DNA from: JAZGHN01 sp964496725
Lineage (GTDB): Bacteria; Chloroflexota; Dehalococcoidia; Dehalococcoidales; E44-bin46
Reading direction: 5' to 3'
Assembly (NCBI GenBank): GCA_964496725.1
Contig: CAZCAS010000059.1
Span: forward strand, 1 to 7,245
DNA length: 7,245 nucleotides
Below, piece by piece: positions 1 to 6,004 of the stretch (the first letter of the stretch is position 1; the number at the start of each line of letters is the position of its first letter). Under the pieces are notes generated by a model. That model saw only the letters and a program-made list of their open reading frames with translations. It did no database searches and was not told where the DNA came from. The position numbers and the translations under genes were made by a program.

Positions 1-1136
1 AGACCCAGCCCTGGTAGATCTGGAGTGACGAACCGGCCGTTCTTCGGCTGGTAATCCTGGACGCAGTATTCCCGGTTAGCCCGCTTCAAGGCAAAAGTAT
101 GGTGTTCGTGAATCTGGAAGTTGGGGATAACCGCCTCCAGTTGCAGGGCTGCTGCTGTCGTAATCGGGCTGCCACAGACATGCATCTGGACGGTGATGTC
201 GTAGGTATGGGCATAATCACATATTTTCTTGCCCTCGGTGATGCCACCCACTAGGCAGAGGTCTGGCTGAATCATATCCAGCACCTGCTTCTCGAAATAC
301 TGGCGGTAACCCCAGCGGGTGTAAAGACGCTCGCCAGCGGCCATCGGTATTTTAACGTTGTGGGCAACCTTAGCCTGTAAATCGACATTACGGTAATGTA
401 CAGCTTCCTCATAGCACATGCAGTGGAACTCCTCCCAGACTCTACCCATCTGGATGGCGCTGGTGACATTTGGGTGTCCGTGTAACTCCAAGATGATATC
501 GACATCTTCGCCCACCGCTTCACGAACCGCCTTGATTCTCTGGTAGAACATACGGATAATATCATTTGTCAGGATTCTATTCAGGTTGTACACGGGCCGG
601 CCGTGTTCATCAGCCATAATAGGGTCAATTTTAATGCAATCATAGCCCTCAGTCGCAGCTATTCTGGCAGCTTCGGCGTACTCTTCGGGGCGGGAGAGTA
701 GCATAACTTTGTCGTAGTCCCAGCCGAATTGAAGCTGGCTGGCATAAGTCCGCAGGCTTTCGTTAGTCTTACCACCGAGCAGTTGATAGATAGGCTGACC
801 CAGGGCCTTACCCCTGATATCCCAGCAGGCGATATCGATGGCACTCATACCGCCATAAACCACGGGGCCACCACCCTGAGCCCAGAAGGTTTTACGGAAC
901 ATATCTTCCCATATCTTTTCAGTTTTCATGGGGTCAGCGCCGAGCAAGAGATCCTCGGCCAGATTTTTCACGTAGCCGGCGCCGCCGGAATGGCCGGTAC
1001 CGAAGGCCAGACCGACCTCGCCAAGACCGCTGATACTCTCATCGGTATTGATACGGACGATTACGGGATGCCAAGTGGGCCAGGTGGGCTTCAAATCGCT
1101 ATTGGTGTCCCAGATTTCCACACTAGTAACTTTCAT
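1..1136 (-). CDS. Enolase-superfamily enzyme, mandelate racemase / galactonate dehydratase-like (3' end beyond window)
   Basis: One uninterrupted frame of 378 codons runs from ATG at 1136 off the window edge. The start is supported by AAGGGAG (about 1143-1150) seven bases upstream. The N-terminal capping domain (about 1-125) carries GGMSAIDIACWDIRGKALG at 95-113. The barrel follows, with KID at 169-171, ELHGH at 217-221, YEEAV at 242-246, AGERL at 267-271, IQPD at 289-292, GGITE at 297-301 and QMHVCGSP at 317-324. The visible end, DLPGLG, is typical of the last part of these proteins, so only a short tail is missing. The family abstracts a proton next to a carboxylate using Mg2+; galactonate-type members dehydrate sugar acids. 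By alignment from memory, metal ligands are E217, E243 and E269, with D292/H319 as the catalytic dyad. E217 replaces the usual Asp, and Ala replaces Pro after EE. The substrate is unknown. Family assignment is firm, the specific reaction is not. Confidence 0.9.
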   Translation of the reverse strand, partial: MKVTSVEIWDTNSDLKPTWPTWHPVIVRINTDESISGLGEVGLAFGTGHSGGAGYVKNLAEDLLLGADPMKTEKIWEDMFRKTFWAQGGGPVVYGGMSAIDIACWDIRGKALGQPIYQLLGGKTNESLRTYASQLQFGWDYDKVMLLSRPEEYAEAARIAATEGYDCIKIDPIMADEHGRPVYNLNRILTNDIIRMFYQRIKAVREAVGEDVDIILELHGHPNVTSAIQMGRVWEEFHCMCYEEAVHYRNVDLQAKVAHNVKIPMAAGERLYTRWGYRQYFEKQVLDMIQPDLCLVGGITEGKKICDYAHTYDITVQMHVCGSPITTAAALQLEAVIPNFQIHEHHTFALKRANREYCVQDYQPKNGRFVTPDLPGLG

Positions 1137-1455
1137 GCATTTACTCCCTTCTTGCTCTTCTGCTAAGCTCTATTTTGCGCATATAAGTAAAGGCGCCGGC
1201 ATTGTACTTTTTGGCACCAGTCTTTGTAACACGATTATAGCACAGAAACACTAATCGTATCGATGACTCTCGTAGGAGAGGATTGCAGGTGTTAATATGT
1301 TGGACACTTCGCTAGAAAGGGCAGTGAGGTAAATTTACAAGCCTCTGTCATCTGAGATAGCGTCGCGCTTTCCAATTATCTCGTATCGGTGAGGTAAGCA
1401 TGCTAGTTAGTCTGAGCCAAGCAGTATATACCAGATAACTTATGTAATTTCCCAT
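1137..1455. other. Intergenic region between the corrinoid-activation gene and the enolase-like gene
   Basis: There is no credible gene in these 319 bases. Besides the extended -10 at 1234-1242, I see a 10-bp palindrome GTAAATTTAC at 1329-1338 and an inverted repeat GAGATA/TATCTC at 1354-1382 with an inner AGCG/CGCT stem. The repeat could form a weak hairpin after the upstream gene, but it lacks a T-run, so I do not call a terminator. The palindrome lies about 100 bases upstream of the predicted enolase transcription start and could be an operator, but nothing else supports that. Confidence 0.5.
1234..1242 (-). promoter_or_regulatory. Extended -10 promoter for the enolase-like gene
   Basis: Read on the minus strand, this is TGCTATAAT, a perfect TATAAT hexamer with the TGn extension. 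No good -35 is visible 16-18 bases upstream, which is acceptable for extended -10 promoters. Transcription would begin near 1227 and give a leader of about 90 nt. The gene could then be expressed independently of the upstream gene. Confidence 0.5.
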
Positions 1456-2136
1456 TTACTTCTCCATGTATTTCTGCGCCAGTTCCAAGTCATATGGAGC
1501 TTTTCTAGAGCCGCACTGCTTCCTCGAACATAGCTGACAGCTCTCAAATTTAACTTCTGTGGGGAAAAATATTCCTGATTGGGATTTTAGCGGTTGCATT
1601 AAGAACCTGTCAGTTAGCCTTACGCCAATAAGACCTTCTACATCACCGAAGATTGAAAATAGCTGCTTCTGCTGGCTTATTGGCCAAGCCTCCAAGGATC
1701 CTGGCTCCATTTCTGATATCAGTCCTAACCTATATCGTTCAGTTAAATGGTCCTCAAGATAATGCACAGCTGCTTCCAATATCATTTCCTTAACCTGGTC
1801 AAGATAGAAGCTCTTCATATAATTATCAGACGGAATATCTATTTCATCCGCCTCTGTACCGCAAGTAGCCACGTAGGGAAAAACTCTTTCTACTCTGTCC
1901 AGATTGTCCCTAAGGAGACGGCTGGTAAATCTAATACCGGTAATTATTACTGAATCTTCCTCTTTATGGTCAATAAAACAGACATCATATACAACTTTAG
2001 GCCTAGCTACAGGACGAACCAGTCTGATTACCTCTTCTATTTCTGTTTCCGTATCTTGGTTTTTTCTTCGTAGTTTGATCCTATCCAAGACCGACTTAAG
2101 ATCCAATTTAAAAGGAATGTCACTCAGTATCTCCAT
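1456..2136 (-). CDS. Stand-alone vitamin B12-dependent methionine synthase activation-domain-like protein
   Basis: This 226-residue protein resembles the reactivation domain of cobalamin-dependent methionine synthase (MetH), without the catalytic or B12-binding modules. Seen features are the helical middle (about 105-140), MEPGSLEAWPISQQKQLF at 143-160, IGVRLTDRFLMQPLKSQSG at 170-188, and a C-terminal Cys motif C200-x2-C203-x4-C208 followed by RKAPYD. The EPGS...WP...Q..LF and P.KS.SG patterns match the MetH activation fold, in which an AdoMet-binding RxxxGY motif is usual; that motif is not obvious here. In anaerobes, small homologues often accompany corrinoid methyltransferases and may reactivate oxidised cobalamin. 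The Cys cluster could bind metal or an Fe-S centre (inference). An in-frame ATG at 2253 has no ribosome site, while ATG 2136 follows GAGGTGAT, so I use 2136. The coding sequence is visibly more AT-rich than the pst genes. No partner methyltransferase is in the window. Confidence 0.8.
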   Translation of the reverse strand: MEILSDIPFKLDLKSVLDRIKLRRKNQDTETEIEEVIRLVRPVARPKVVYDVCFIDHKEEDSVIITGIRFTSRLLRDNLDRVERVFPYVATCGTEADEIDIPSDNYMKSFYLDQVKEMILEAAVHYLEDHLTERYRLGLISEMEPGSLEAWPISQQKQLFSIFGDVEGLIGVRLTDRFLMQPLKSQSGIFFPTEVKFESCQLCSRKQCGSRKAPYDLELAQKYMEK

Positions 2137-2139
2137 ACT

Positions 2140-2147
2140 ATCACCTC
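2140..2147 (-). promoter_or_regulatory. Ribosome binding site that sets the start of the corrinoid-activation gene
   Basis: GAGGTGAT on the minus strand has its GAGG core 7 nt before ATG 2136. The longer in-frame start at 2253 has no such site, and its extra 39 residues look like untranslated leader read as protein, so the shorter start is preferred. Confidence 0.75.
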
Positions 2148-2496
2148 GGTAAATTGTTCTTGTCCCGCCTATTCTTATGCGGCTAAGAGATTTCCTTAAA
2201 CCTACTTTACTACGGGGAGCATCGTTTACACTACCACAAATGGAAGAGGGCATTATCTACAGTGGCCTTGGAAATGAATCTGGCTATCCCCTCGCTGGCA
2301 TGGCTATCGTTCTCTGAGCTATGTTAGCACATTTTTGATAGTTAAGAAGCAGCAGTAATCTTCATTGGCGAAGGTGAGTATCCTGTCAGGAAGGAATCGG
2401 CTTATTAACTGCGCTTGCTGTTTTACTGTTATCCGTATTATTCTGCATTCCCCTTAGAGGTTGTTCCCACTGGCTATGCCCCCTCCACCTCCGCTT

Positions 2497-2525
2497 TTAA
2501 TATTTAATACTACCTCATTTGTCAA
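2497..2525 (-). promoter_or_regulatory. Candidate sigma-70 type promoter upstream of the corrinoid-activation gene
   Basis: On the minus strand a perfect TTGACA (-35, 2525-2520) is followed after 17 bases by TATTAA (2502-2497), four of six matches to the -10 consensus. Transcription would start near 2490, giving a leader of about 350 nt before ATG 2136. A second, weaker extended -10-like sequence, TGCTAACAT, lies at 2321-2329. Both are pattern matches only. Confidence 0.4.
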
Positions 2526-2567
2526 ACACGAATAGGGCTCCTGAGTATTTCTATTTCAACGGTGGTC

Positions 2568-2627
2568 AACAATAAGCCATATTGTTTAGCAATCCATCTA
2601 ACTTGTCTCCTATCCCATACTGACAAG
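2568..2627 (-). terminator. Possible weak 3'-end hairpins after phoU
   Basis: Two perfect inverted repeats follow the phoU stop: CTTGTC/GACAAG (2602-2607 with 2622-2627, 14-nt loop) and AACAATA/TATTGTT (2568-2574 with 2580-2586, 5-nt loop). Neither is followed by a T-run on the minus strand and the second is AT-rich, so neither is a textbook terminator. They may mark or protect the 3' end of the pst message. The promoter-like site just beyond suggests the operon ends here. Confidence 0.25.
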
Positions 2628-2632
2628 CGACA

Positions 2633-3301
2633 TTAATACTTCGAAGCTCCTATCTCCTCAATCTTCCCAGTGACCATAAAGACCACTCGCTCGCAGATAT
2701 TAGTAACCCTATCGGCGCTACGCTCTAAATTGTGTGCTACCCAGATGAGGCGAGTGGCTCTGGTGATAGTTTTCGGGTCTTCAGCCATAAAGGTAAGCAA
2801 TTCCCTGAAGACCTGATCATAAAGATGATCTACCTTATCATCTTCAGCGGCAATCTGCCTGGCGGTATCGGCATCATGGGTAATAAGGGCATCTAAGCTT
2901 CGGCGTAGCATTTCATTTGTCTTTTCTGCCATGCGAGGGATGTCAATCAGCGGCTTCAATAGAGGTTCATCACCTATCATTATCACAATCTTGGCAATGC
3001 CCTCAGCATGGTCCCCAATCCGCTCCAGTTCCGATATTATATTGAGCACACCTATAATGGTTCGAAGGTCGCTGGCCATGGGTTGTTGAGTAGCAATTAG
3101 CTTAATGCACTTCTCTTCTATGTCATACCGCTTACGGTTTACTTCTTGGTCATTAGTGATTACCTGCTGGGCCAGCTCTAAATTTCTCTTTTTAAGGGCT
3201 TCCACGGAACGGCTGATGGCTTTCTCAACCATGCTGCCCATGGCTAGAATATCATCCTGAATCTCCCTGAGTTTCCTGTGAAAAGCTGTTCTTATCTCCA
3301 T
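2633..3301 (-). CDS. phoU: Phosphate transport system regulatory protein PhoU
   Basis: PhoU is a cytoplasmic all-helical protein that links the Pst transporter to the PhoR kinase and represses phosphate-starvation signalling when phosphate is plentiful. The 222 residues match the usual family length and show the two tandem PhoU repeats. Each repeat has the metal-binding E/DxxxD-type signature: ELERIGDHAEGIA at 91-103 and NLERSADRVTNI at 191-202. DLRTIIGVLNI at 78-88 is the conserved helix before the first motif. An in-frame ATG at 3400 would overlap pstB by about 77 bases. ATG 3301 is preceded by a perfect AAGGAGG at 3310-3316 with 8-nt spacing and gives the normal family N-terminus, MEIRTAFHRKL, so I use it. 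It starts 22 nt after pstB ends and is the last gene of the pst operon. Confidence 0.97.
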   Translation of the reverse strand: MEIRTAFHRKLREIQDDILAMGSMVEKAISRSVEALKKRNLELAQQVITNDQEVNRKRYDIEEKCIKLIATQQPMASDLRTIIGVLNIISELERIGDHAEGIAKIVIMIGDEPLLKPLIDIPRMAEKTNEMLRRSLDALITHDADTARQIAAEDDKVDHLYDQVFRELLTFMAEDPKTITRATRLIWVAHNLERSADRVTNICERVVFMVTGKIEEIGASKY

Positions 3302-3309
3302 TGCCGAAA

Positions 3310-3316
3310 CCTCCTT
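3310..3316 (-). promoter_or_regulatory. Strong phoU ribosome binding site
   Basis: AAGGAGG on the minus strand, 8 nt before ATG 3301, lies in the 22-nt gap after the pstB stop. It decides the phoU start against the longer in-frame ATG at 3400, which lies within pstB. Confidence 0.85.
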
Positions 3317-3323
3317 ATGGCTC

Positions 3324-4145
3324 TTATCCAAACCGGCCGGTGATGTAGTCTTCAGTGCGTTTGTCTTTAGGATTGGTAAAGATTTCAGAAGTGGCACCAT
3401 ACTCTACCAGTGTCCCGGCTTTATCCTCCTCCATCATGATAAAGGCAGCCATATCTGATACTCGTGCTGCCTGTTGCATATTGTGGGTGACAATGACCAC
3501 AGTGTAGTCCTTAACCAGCTCTCTCATCAAGTCCTCAATTTTAAGGGTGGCCACCGGGTCGAGGGCACTGCAAGGCTCATCCATTAAGATGACCTCGGGC
3601 TCCACAGCTAGCACCCGGGCGATACATAACCGTTGCTGCTGACCACCGGAGAGGGACAGGCCGGATTCATCCAGCTTGTCCTTGACCTCGTCCCACAGTG
3701 CCGCATGGCGAAGGCTCCTCTCCACAATATCCTCAAGCTCGCCTTGGTTCTTTAAGCCGTGTCGTCTGGGGCCAAAAGCCACGTTGTCGAACACCGACAT
3801 GGGGAAGGGGTTAGGTTTCTGAAACACCATCCCCACCCTTTTTCTCAGCTCTGCGACATCAATGGAGCTCTCATAGATAGGAATGCCATCGAGTTCCACA
3901 TGCCCCTTCACTCTGGACCCAATGACAAGGTCGTTCATTCGATTGAAGATACGGAGTAGAGACGACTTGCCGCAACCCGATGGTCCGATTATAGCGGTGA
4001 TATTGCACTCCAGTATGTCTAGGGTGATGTTTCTTAATGCCTGAAAGTCTACATAATAAAGACTTACCCCTTTCGTTTTAATTTTTACCTCACAAACTTG
4101 ATTTCTCCCGTTATTCAATGGTACATCAATATTTGTTAGATTCAT
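3324..4145 (-). CDS. pstB: Phosphate ABC transporter ATP-binding protein PstB
   Basis: PstB is the ATPase that drives high-affinity phosphate import through PstC and PstA at the inner face of the membrane. All ABC motifs are intact in the 273 residues: Walker A GPSGCGKS at 54-61, Q-loop Q109 in VFQKPNPFP, signature LSGGQQQRL at 165-173, Walker B VILMDEP at 185-191 with catalytic E190, D-loop SALD at 193-196, and switch H221. The PNPFPMSVFDNVAFGPR stretch (111-127) is characteristic of PstB rather than other ABC ATPases. The C-terminus ends in the family-typical DYITGRFG. The start codon overlaps the pstA stop by one base (TGATG), and GGAGG at 4154-4158 lies 8 nt upstream, so translation is probably coupled to pstA. 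The roughly 20 residues before the conserved start of the domain are somewhat long but within the family range. Confidence 0.98.
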   Translation of the reverse strand: MNLTNIDVPLNNGRNQVCEVKIKTKGVSLYYVDFQALRNITLDILECNITAIIGPSGCGKSSLLRIFNRMNDLVIGSRVKGHVELDGIPIYESSIDVAELRKRVGMVFQKPNPFPMSVFDNVAFGPRRHGLKNQGELEDIVERSLRHAALWDEVKDKLDESGLSLSGGQQQRLCIARVLAVEPEVILMDEPCSALDPVATLKIEDLMRELVKDYTVVIVTHNMQQAARVSDMAAFIMMEEDKAGTLVEYGATSEIFTNPKDKRTEDYITGRFG

Positions 4146-5005
4146 CAGCCATACCTCCGTTTACGAGCTCGCAATCTAATCATGGTGGCTACTATGTTGA
4201 AGGAAAGAACTACTCCTAATAAGACCAGAGCGACACCCCACATTGTGCTGGCGGGCATGCCAGGGACATGGGCAGCTACGGTGTAGAGGTGATAGGGTAA
4301 AGCCATAAACTGGTCAAAGGGAGAACGGGGCAAAGTAGGCAGAATAAAGGCAGCCCCTACCACCAGTATCGGCGCAGTCTCCCCCGCAGCGCGGCAGATG
4401 GCTAGAATAGTCCCAGTAATGATGCCAGACATAGCCTGGGGCAGAACTATGTGCCTTGTCGTCTGCCATTTCGTAGCGCCAATGGCCAGACTACCCTCTC
4501 TATACTCTCTAGGTACTGCTATCAGTGCTTCCCGTGAGGTAGTGATCACCATGGCCAGAGCCTGACAGGCCAGGGTAAGGCTAGCTGCCAACAGTGACAT
4601 GCCGAACTTGAATGTCAGGACGAATAGCCCGAGGCCAAAGAGTCCATAGACAATGCTGGGCACGCCAGCCAGATTCACTATAGCCATATTGATGAGCCGG
4701 GTTAGCCAGTTATCCCTGGCATATTCGGCAAGGTAAATCCCAGCCATTATTCCCACTGGCAATGCAAATAGAACCGTGCCCAACATAAGATAGAAGGTGC
4801 CGACAAGAGGGGGGAGAATGCCCCCGGCTTTACCCGCTTGGGCAGGGGCCTGAGTTAGAAACTGCCAGTCGATGACGCCGGCACCTTTGGTGATGGTATA
4901 GATAATGATAAACATTACCGGGACTACGGATATCACAGCAGCCAACCTGAGGACAGCGAAGGCGGTGCGTTGTGCTAACCAGCGCGATGACCTAGTCCGT
5001 CGCAT
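4145..5005 (-). CDS. pstA: Phosphate ABC transporter permease PstA
   Basis: PstA is one of the two integral membrane subunits of the Pst channel and pairs with PstC. The 286 residues contain six hydrophobic segments at about 17-38, 68-92, 107-131, 136-155, 191-223 and 255-277. The cytoplasmic EAA loop that docks on PstB is clear: EALIAVPREYREGSLAIGAT at 159-178, continuing through KWQTTRHIVLPQA. NLAGVPSIVYGLFGL (111-125) and CRAAGETAPIL (204-214) are strongly conserved PstA signatures. Tandem starts occur, GTG at 5008 then ATG at 5005; GAGG at 5015-5018 is 6 or 9 nt away respectively, so either could be used and I chose ATG. The ribosome site overlaps the pstC stop codon, and the pstA stop overlaps the pstB start by one base. 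Basic residues at both ends fit the positive-inside rule. Confidence 0.97.
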   Translation of the reverse strand: MRRTRSSRWLAQRTAFAVLRLAAVISVVPVMFIIIYTITKGAGVIDWQFLTQAPAQAGKAGGILPPLVGTFYLMLGTVLFALPVGIMAGIYLAEYARDNWLTRLINMAIVNLAGVPSIVYGLFGLGLFVLTFKFGMSLLAASLTLACQALAMVITTSREALIAVPREYREGSLAIGATKWQTTRHIVLPQAMSGIITGTILAICRAAGETAPILVVGAAFILPTLPRSPFDQFMALPYHLYTVAAHVPGMPASTMWGVALVLLGVVLSFNIVATMIRLRARKRRYG

Positions 5006-5011
5006 CACTTC

Positions 5012-5956
5012 TTACCTCACAAACTTTCGTTTCTGGCGCTCCAATACTCTATTGGCAATCACGTTAACCCCTAGTGTCATGAGAAATAGCATCAGACCAA
5101 TAGCGAACAGTGCCTGATACTGTAGCCCGCCGCGGACGGCATTCCCAATCCCCGAGGCAATAGCAGCCGTCATCGGCATCATAGGGTCAGTGGGGGAGTG
5201 AGGTACCGCTAGAGCCCCACCAGCGACCATAAGGACGGTCATTGTCTCTCCAATGGCACGACCTACCCCTAGCATGACAGCGGCGGTAATGCCGGACAGG
5301 GCAGCTGGGATGGCTACATGCCTTATTGTTTCCCACTTGGTGGCACCCAGGGCATAGGATGCCTGCCTAAACTCATCAGGAACGGCACGTAAGGCATCCT
5401 CGGAGACACTGATAATTATGGGCAGGCTCATCATTGACAGCATGATGGCTGCGGTGAGCCCACAAAGCCCGGTGTTAAGATTGAAGGCACTCTGGACCAG
5501 CGGCGACAGAAGCATGAGACCAATGAATCCCATAACCACTGAAGGGATTCCGGCTAATAGTTCAATGATAGGCTTCACCGTCTCCCTTACTCTAGGTGAC
5601 GCTACTTCAGCCAGATAGGCGGCGCAGGCAACGCCAACGGGCACCGCTATAGCTGTCGCTACCGCAGTAACGGTGGTGGTGGAAACAAAGAAGGGCATTA
5701 TGCCAAAGGTGGGCGGGTCGGAAACTGGGTACCATTTTGTGCCCAGGAAGAAGTTGAGAGGAGGAGTGTGCCAAAAAGTAGGCACACCCTCTCGGAATAG
5801 AAGAACGACTATACCCAGTAAGATGACTATAGCTAATATACCGGCCAGAAGAATCCAGCCTTCAATAAGCTTCTCACCCAAACGCCATCGCCGCTTCAAG
5901 CTCTTCTGCAGACCTGAATCGGCGGTGTCGGAGGGTGAAACTCCCTGCTGCAGCAT
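5012..5956 (-). CDS. pstC: Phosphate ABC transporter permease PstC
   Basis: PstC is the second channel subunit of the high-affinity phosphate importer. In 314 residues there are about six membrane spans (34-54, 86-115, 127-151, 163-185, 215-247, 282-303) and a periplasmic/extracellular loop after the first, GVPTFWHTPPLNFFLGTKW (57-75), typical of PstC. The EAA loop facing PstB is EDALRAVPDEFRQASYALGA at 186-205, followed by TKWETIRHVAIPAALSG. LLAGIPSVVMGFIGL (133-147) and GRAIGETMTVLMVAGG (232-247) are family signatures. A TTG two codons upstream (5962) could extend the frame, but GGGAAG at 5964-5969 sits 7 nt before ATG 5956 and directly abuts the TTG, so ATG 5956 is preferred. The gene follows pstS by 48 nt and precedes pstA by 6 nt. 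Confidence 0.97.
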   Translation of the reverse strand: MLQQGVSPSDTADSGLQKSLKRRWRLGEKLIEGWILLAGILAIVILLGIVVLLFREGVPTFWHTPPLNFFLGTKWYPVSDPPTFGIMPFFVSTTTVTAVATAIAVPVGVACAAYLAEVASPRVRETVKPIIELLAGIPSVVMGFIGLMLLSPLVQSAFNLNTGLCGLTAAIMLSMMSLPIIISVSEDALRAVPDEFRQASYALGATKWETIRHVAIPAALSGITAAVMLGVGRAIGETMTVLMVAGGALAVPHSPTDPMMPMTAAIASGIGNAVRGGLQYQALFAIGLMLFLMTLGVNVIANRVLERQKRKFVR

Positions 5957-5981
5957 GGGCAATCTTCCCTTTCAGTTATAT

Positions 5982-5998
5982 TGCTCCAAATGGGAGCA
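5982..5998 (-). promoter_or_regulatory. Intercistronic hairpin between pstS and pstC
   Basis: A perfect inverted repeat, TGCTCC/GGAGCA with a 5-nt loop, lies inside the 48-nt gap just after the pstS stop. No T-run follows it on the minus strand, so it is more likely a barrier to 3' exonucleases or a partial attenuator than a full terminator. Such elements commonly let the binding protein accumulate above its permease; that role here is inferred. Confidence 0.5.
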
Positions 5999-6004
5999 CA
6001 TTTG

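Larger units (their letters stand above)
2137..2632. other. Intergenic region between phoU and the corrinoid-activation gene
   Basis: I found no supportable gene in these 496 bases. From the phoU side it holds two small inverted repeats (2602-2627 and 2568-2586), a promoter-like pair at 2497-2525, and then a long AT-rich stretch containing the perfect 11-base palindrome TCCTGTCAGGA at 2381-2391. The stretch 2137-2490 would be the 5' leader of the downstream gene if the upstream promoter is used. I looked for cobalamin and AdoMet riboswitch signatures and did not see a convincing set. Confidence 0.5.

Noticed and set aside
272..844. Two minus-strand open frames (272-565 and 659-844) that might suggest separate small genes or a frameshifted gene
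   Set aside because: They are in a different frame from the continuous 378-codon enolase-like frame, which has no frameshift or stop and shows conserved motifs throughout.
1183..1220. GGTGCC/GGCGCC pairing in the enolase leader
   Set aside because: It is six pairs including one wobble with a large loop and no T-run; too weak to call a regulatory hairpin.
729..1254. Plus-strand open frames 729-1166 and 1048-1254
   Set aside because: They lie mostly antisense to the enolase-like gene, with no recognisable domain and no good ribosome site; they are by-products of the real frame.
1290..1335. A tiny plus-strand frame (MLDTSLERAVR) with an upstream purine-rich stretch
   Set aside because: It has only 11 codons before a stop, poor ribosome-site spacing and no recognisable continuation.
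1324..1397. Nine-base direct repeat GTGAGGTAA at 1324-1332 and 1389-1397
   Set aside because: It is only two copies of a short word resembling a ribosome site; such a repeat is likely by chance and has no other support.
2137..2253. A 39-residue N-terminal extension of the corrinoid-activation protein starting at ATG 2253
   Set aside because: There is no ribosome site before 2253, while GAGGTGAT precedes ATG 2136; the extension does not resemble the family.
2137..2496. Cobalamin riboswitch, prompted by a GCCACTG-like string and the gene's corrinoid link
   Set aside because: The expected companion elements (the conserved CCCGCAACTG-type core and the AGCCAGGAGACCTGCC box) are absent or not in order.
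3302..3400. Longer phoU starting at ATG 3400 and overlapping pstB
   Set aside because: The extra 33 residues are pstB sequence read in another frame; a perfect AAGGAGG precedes ATG 3301.
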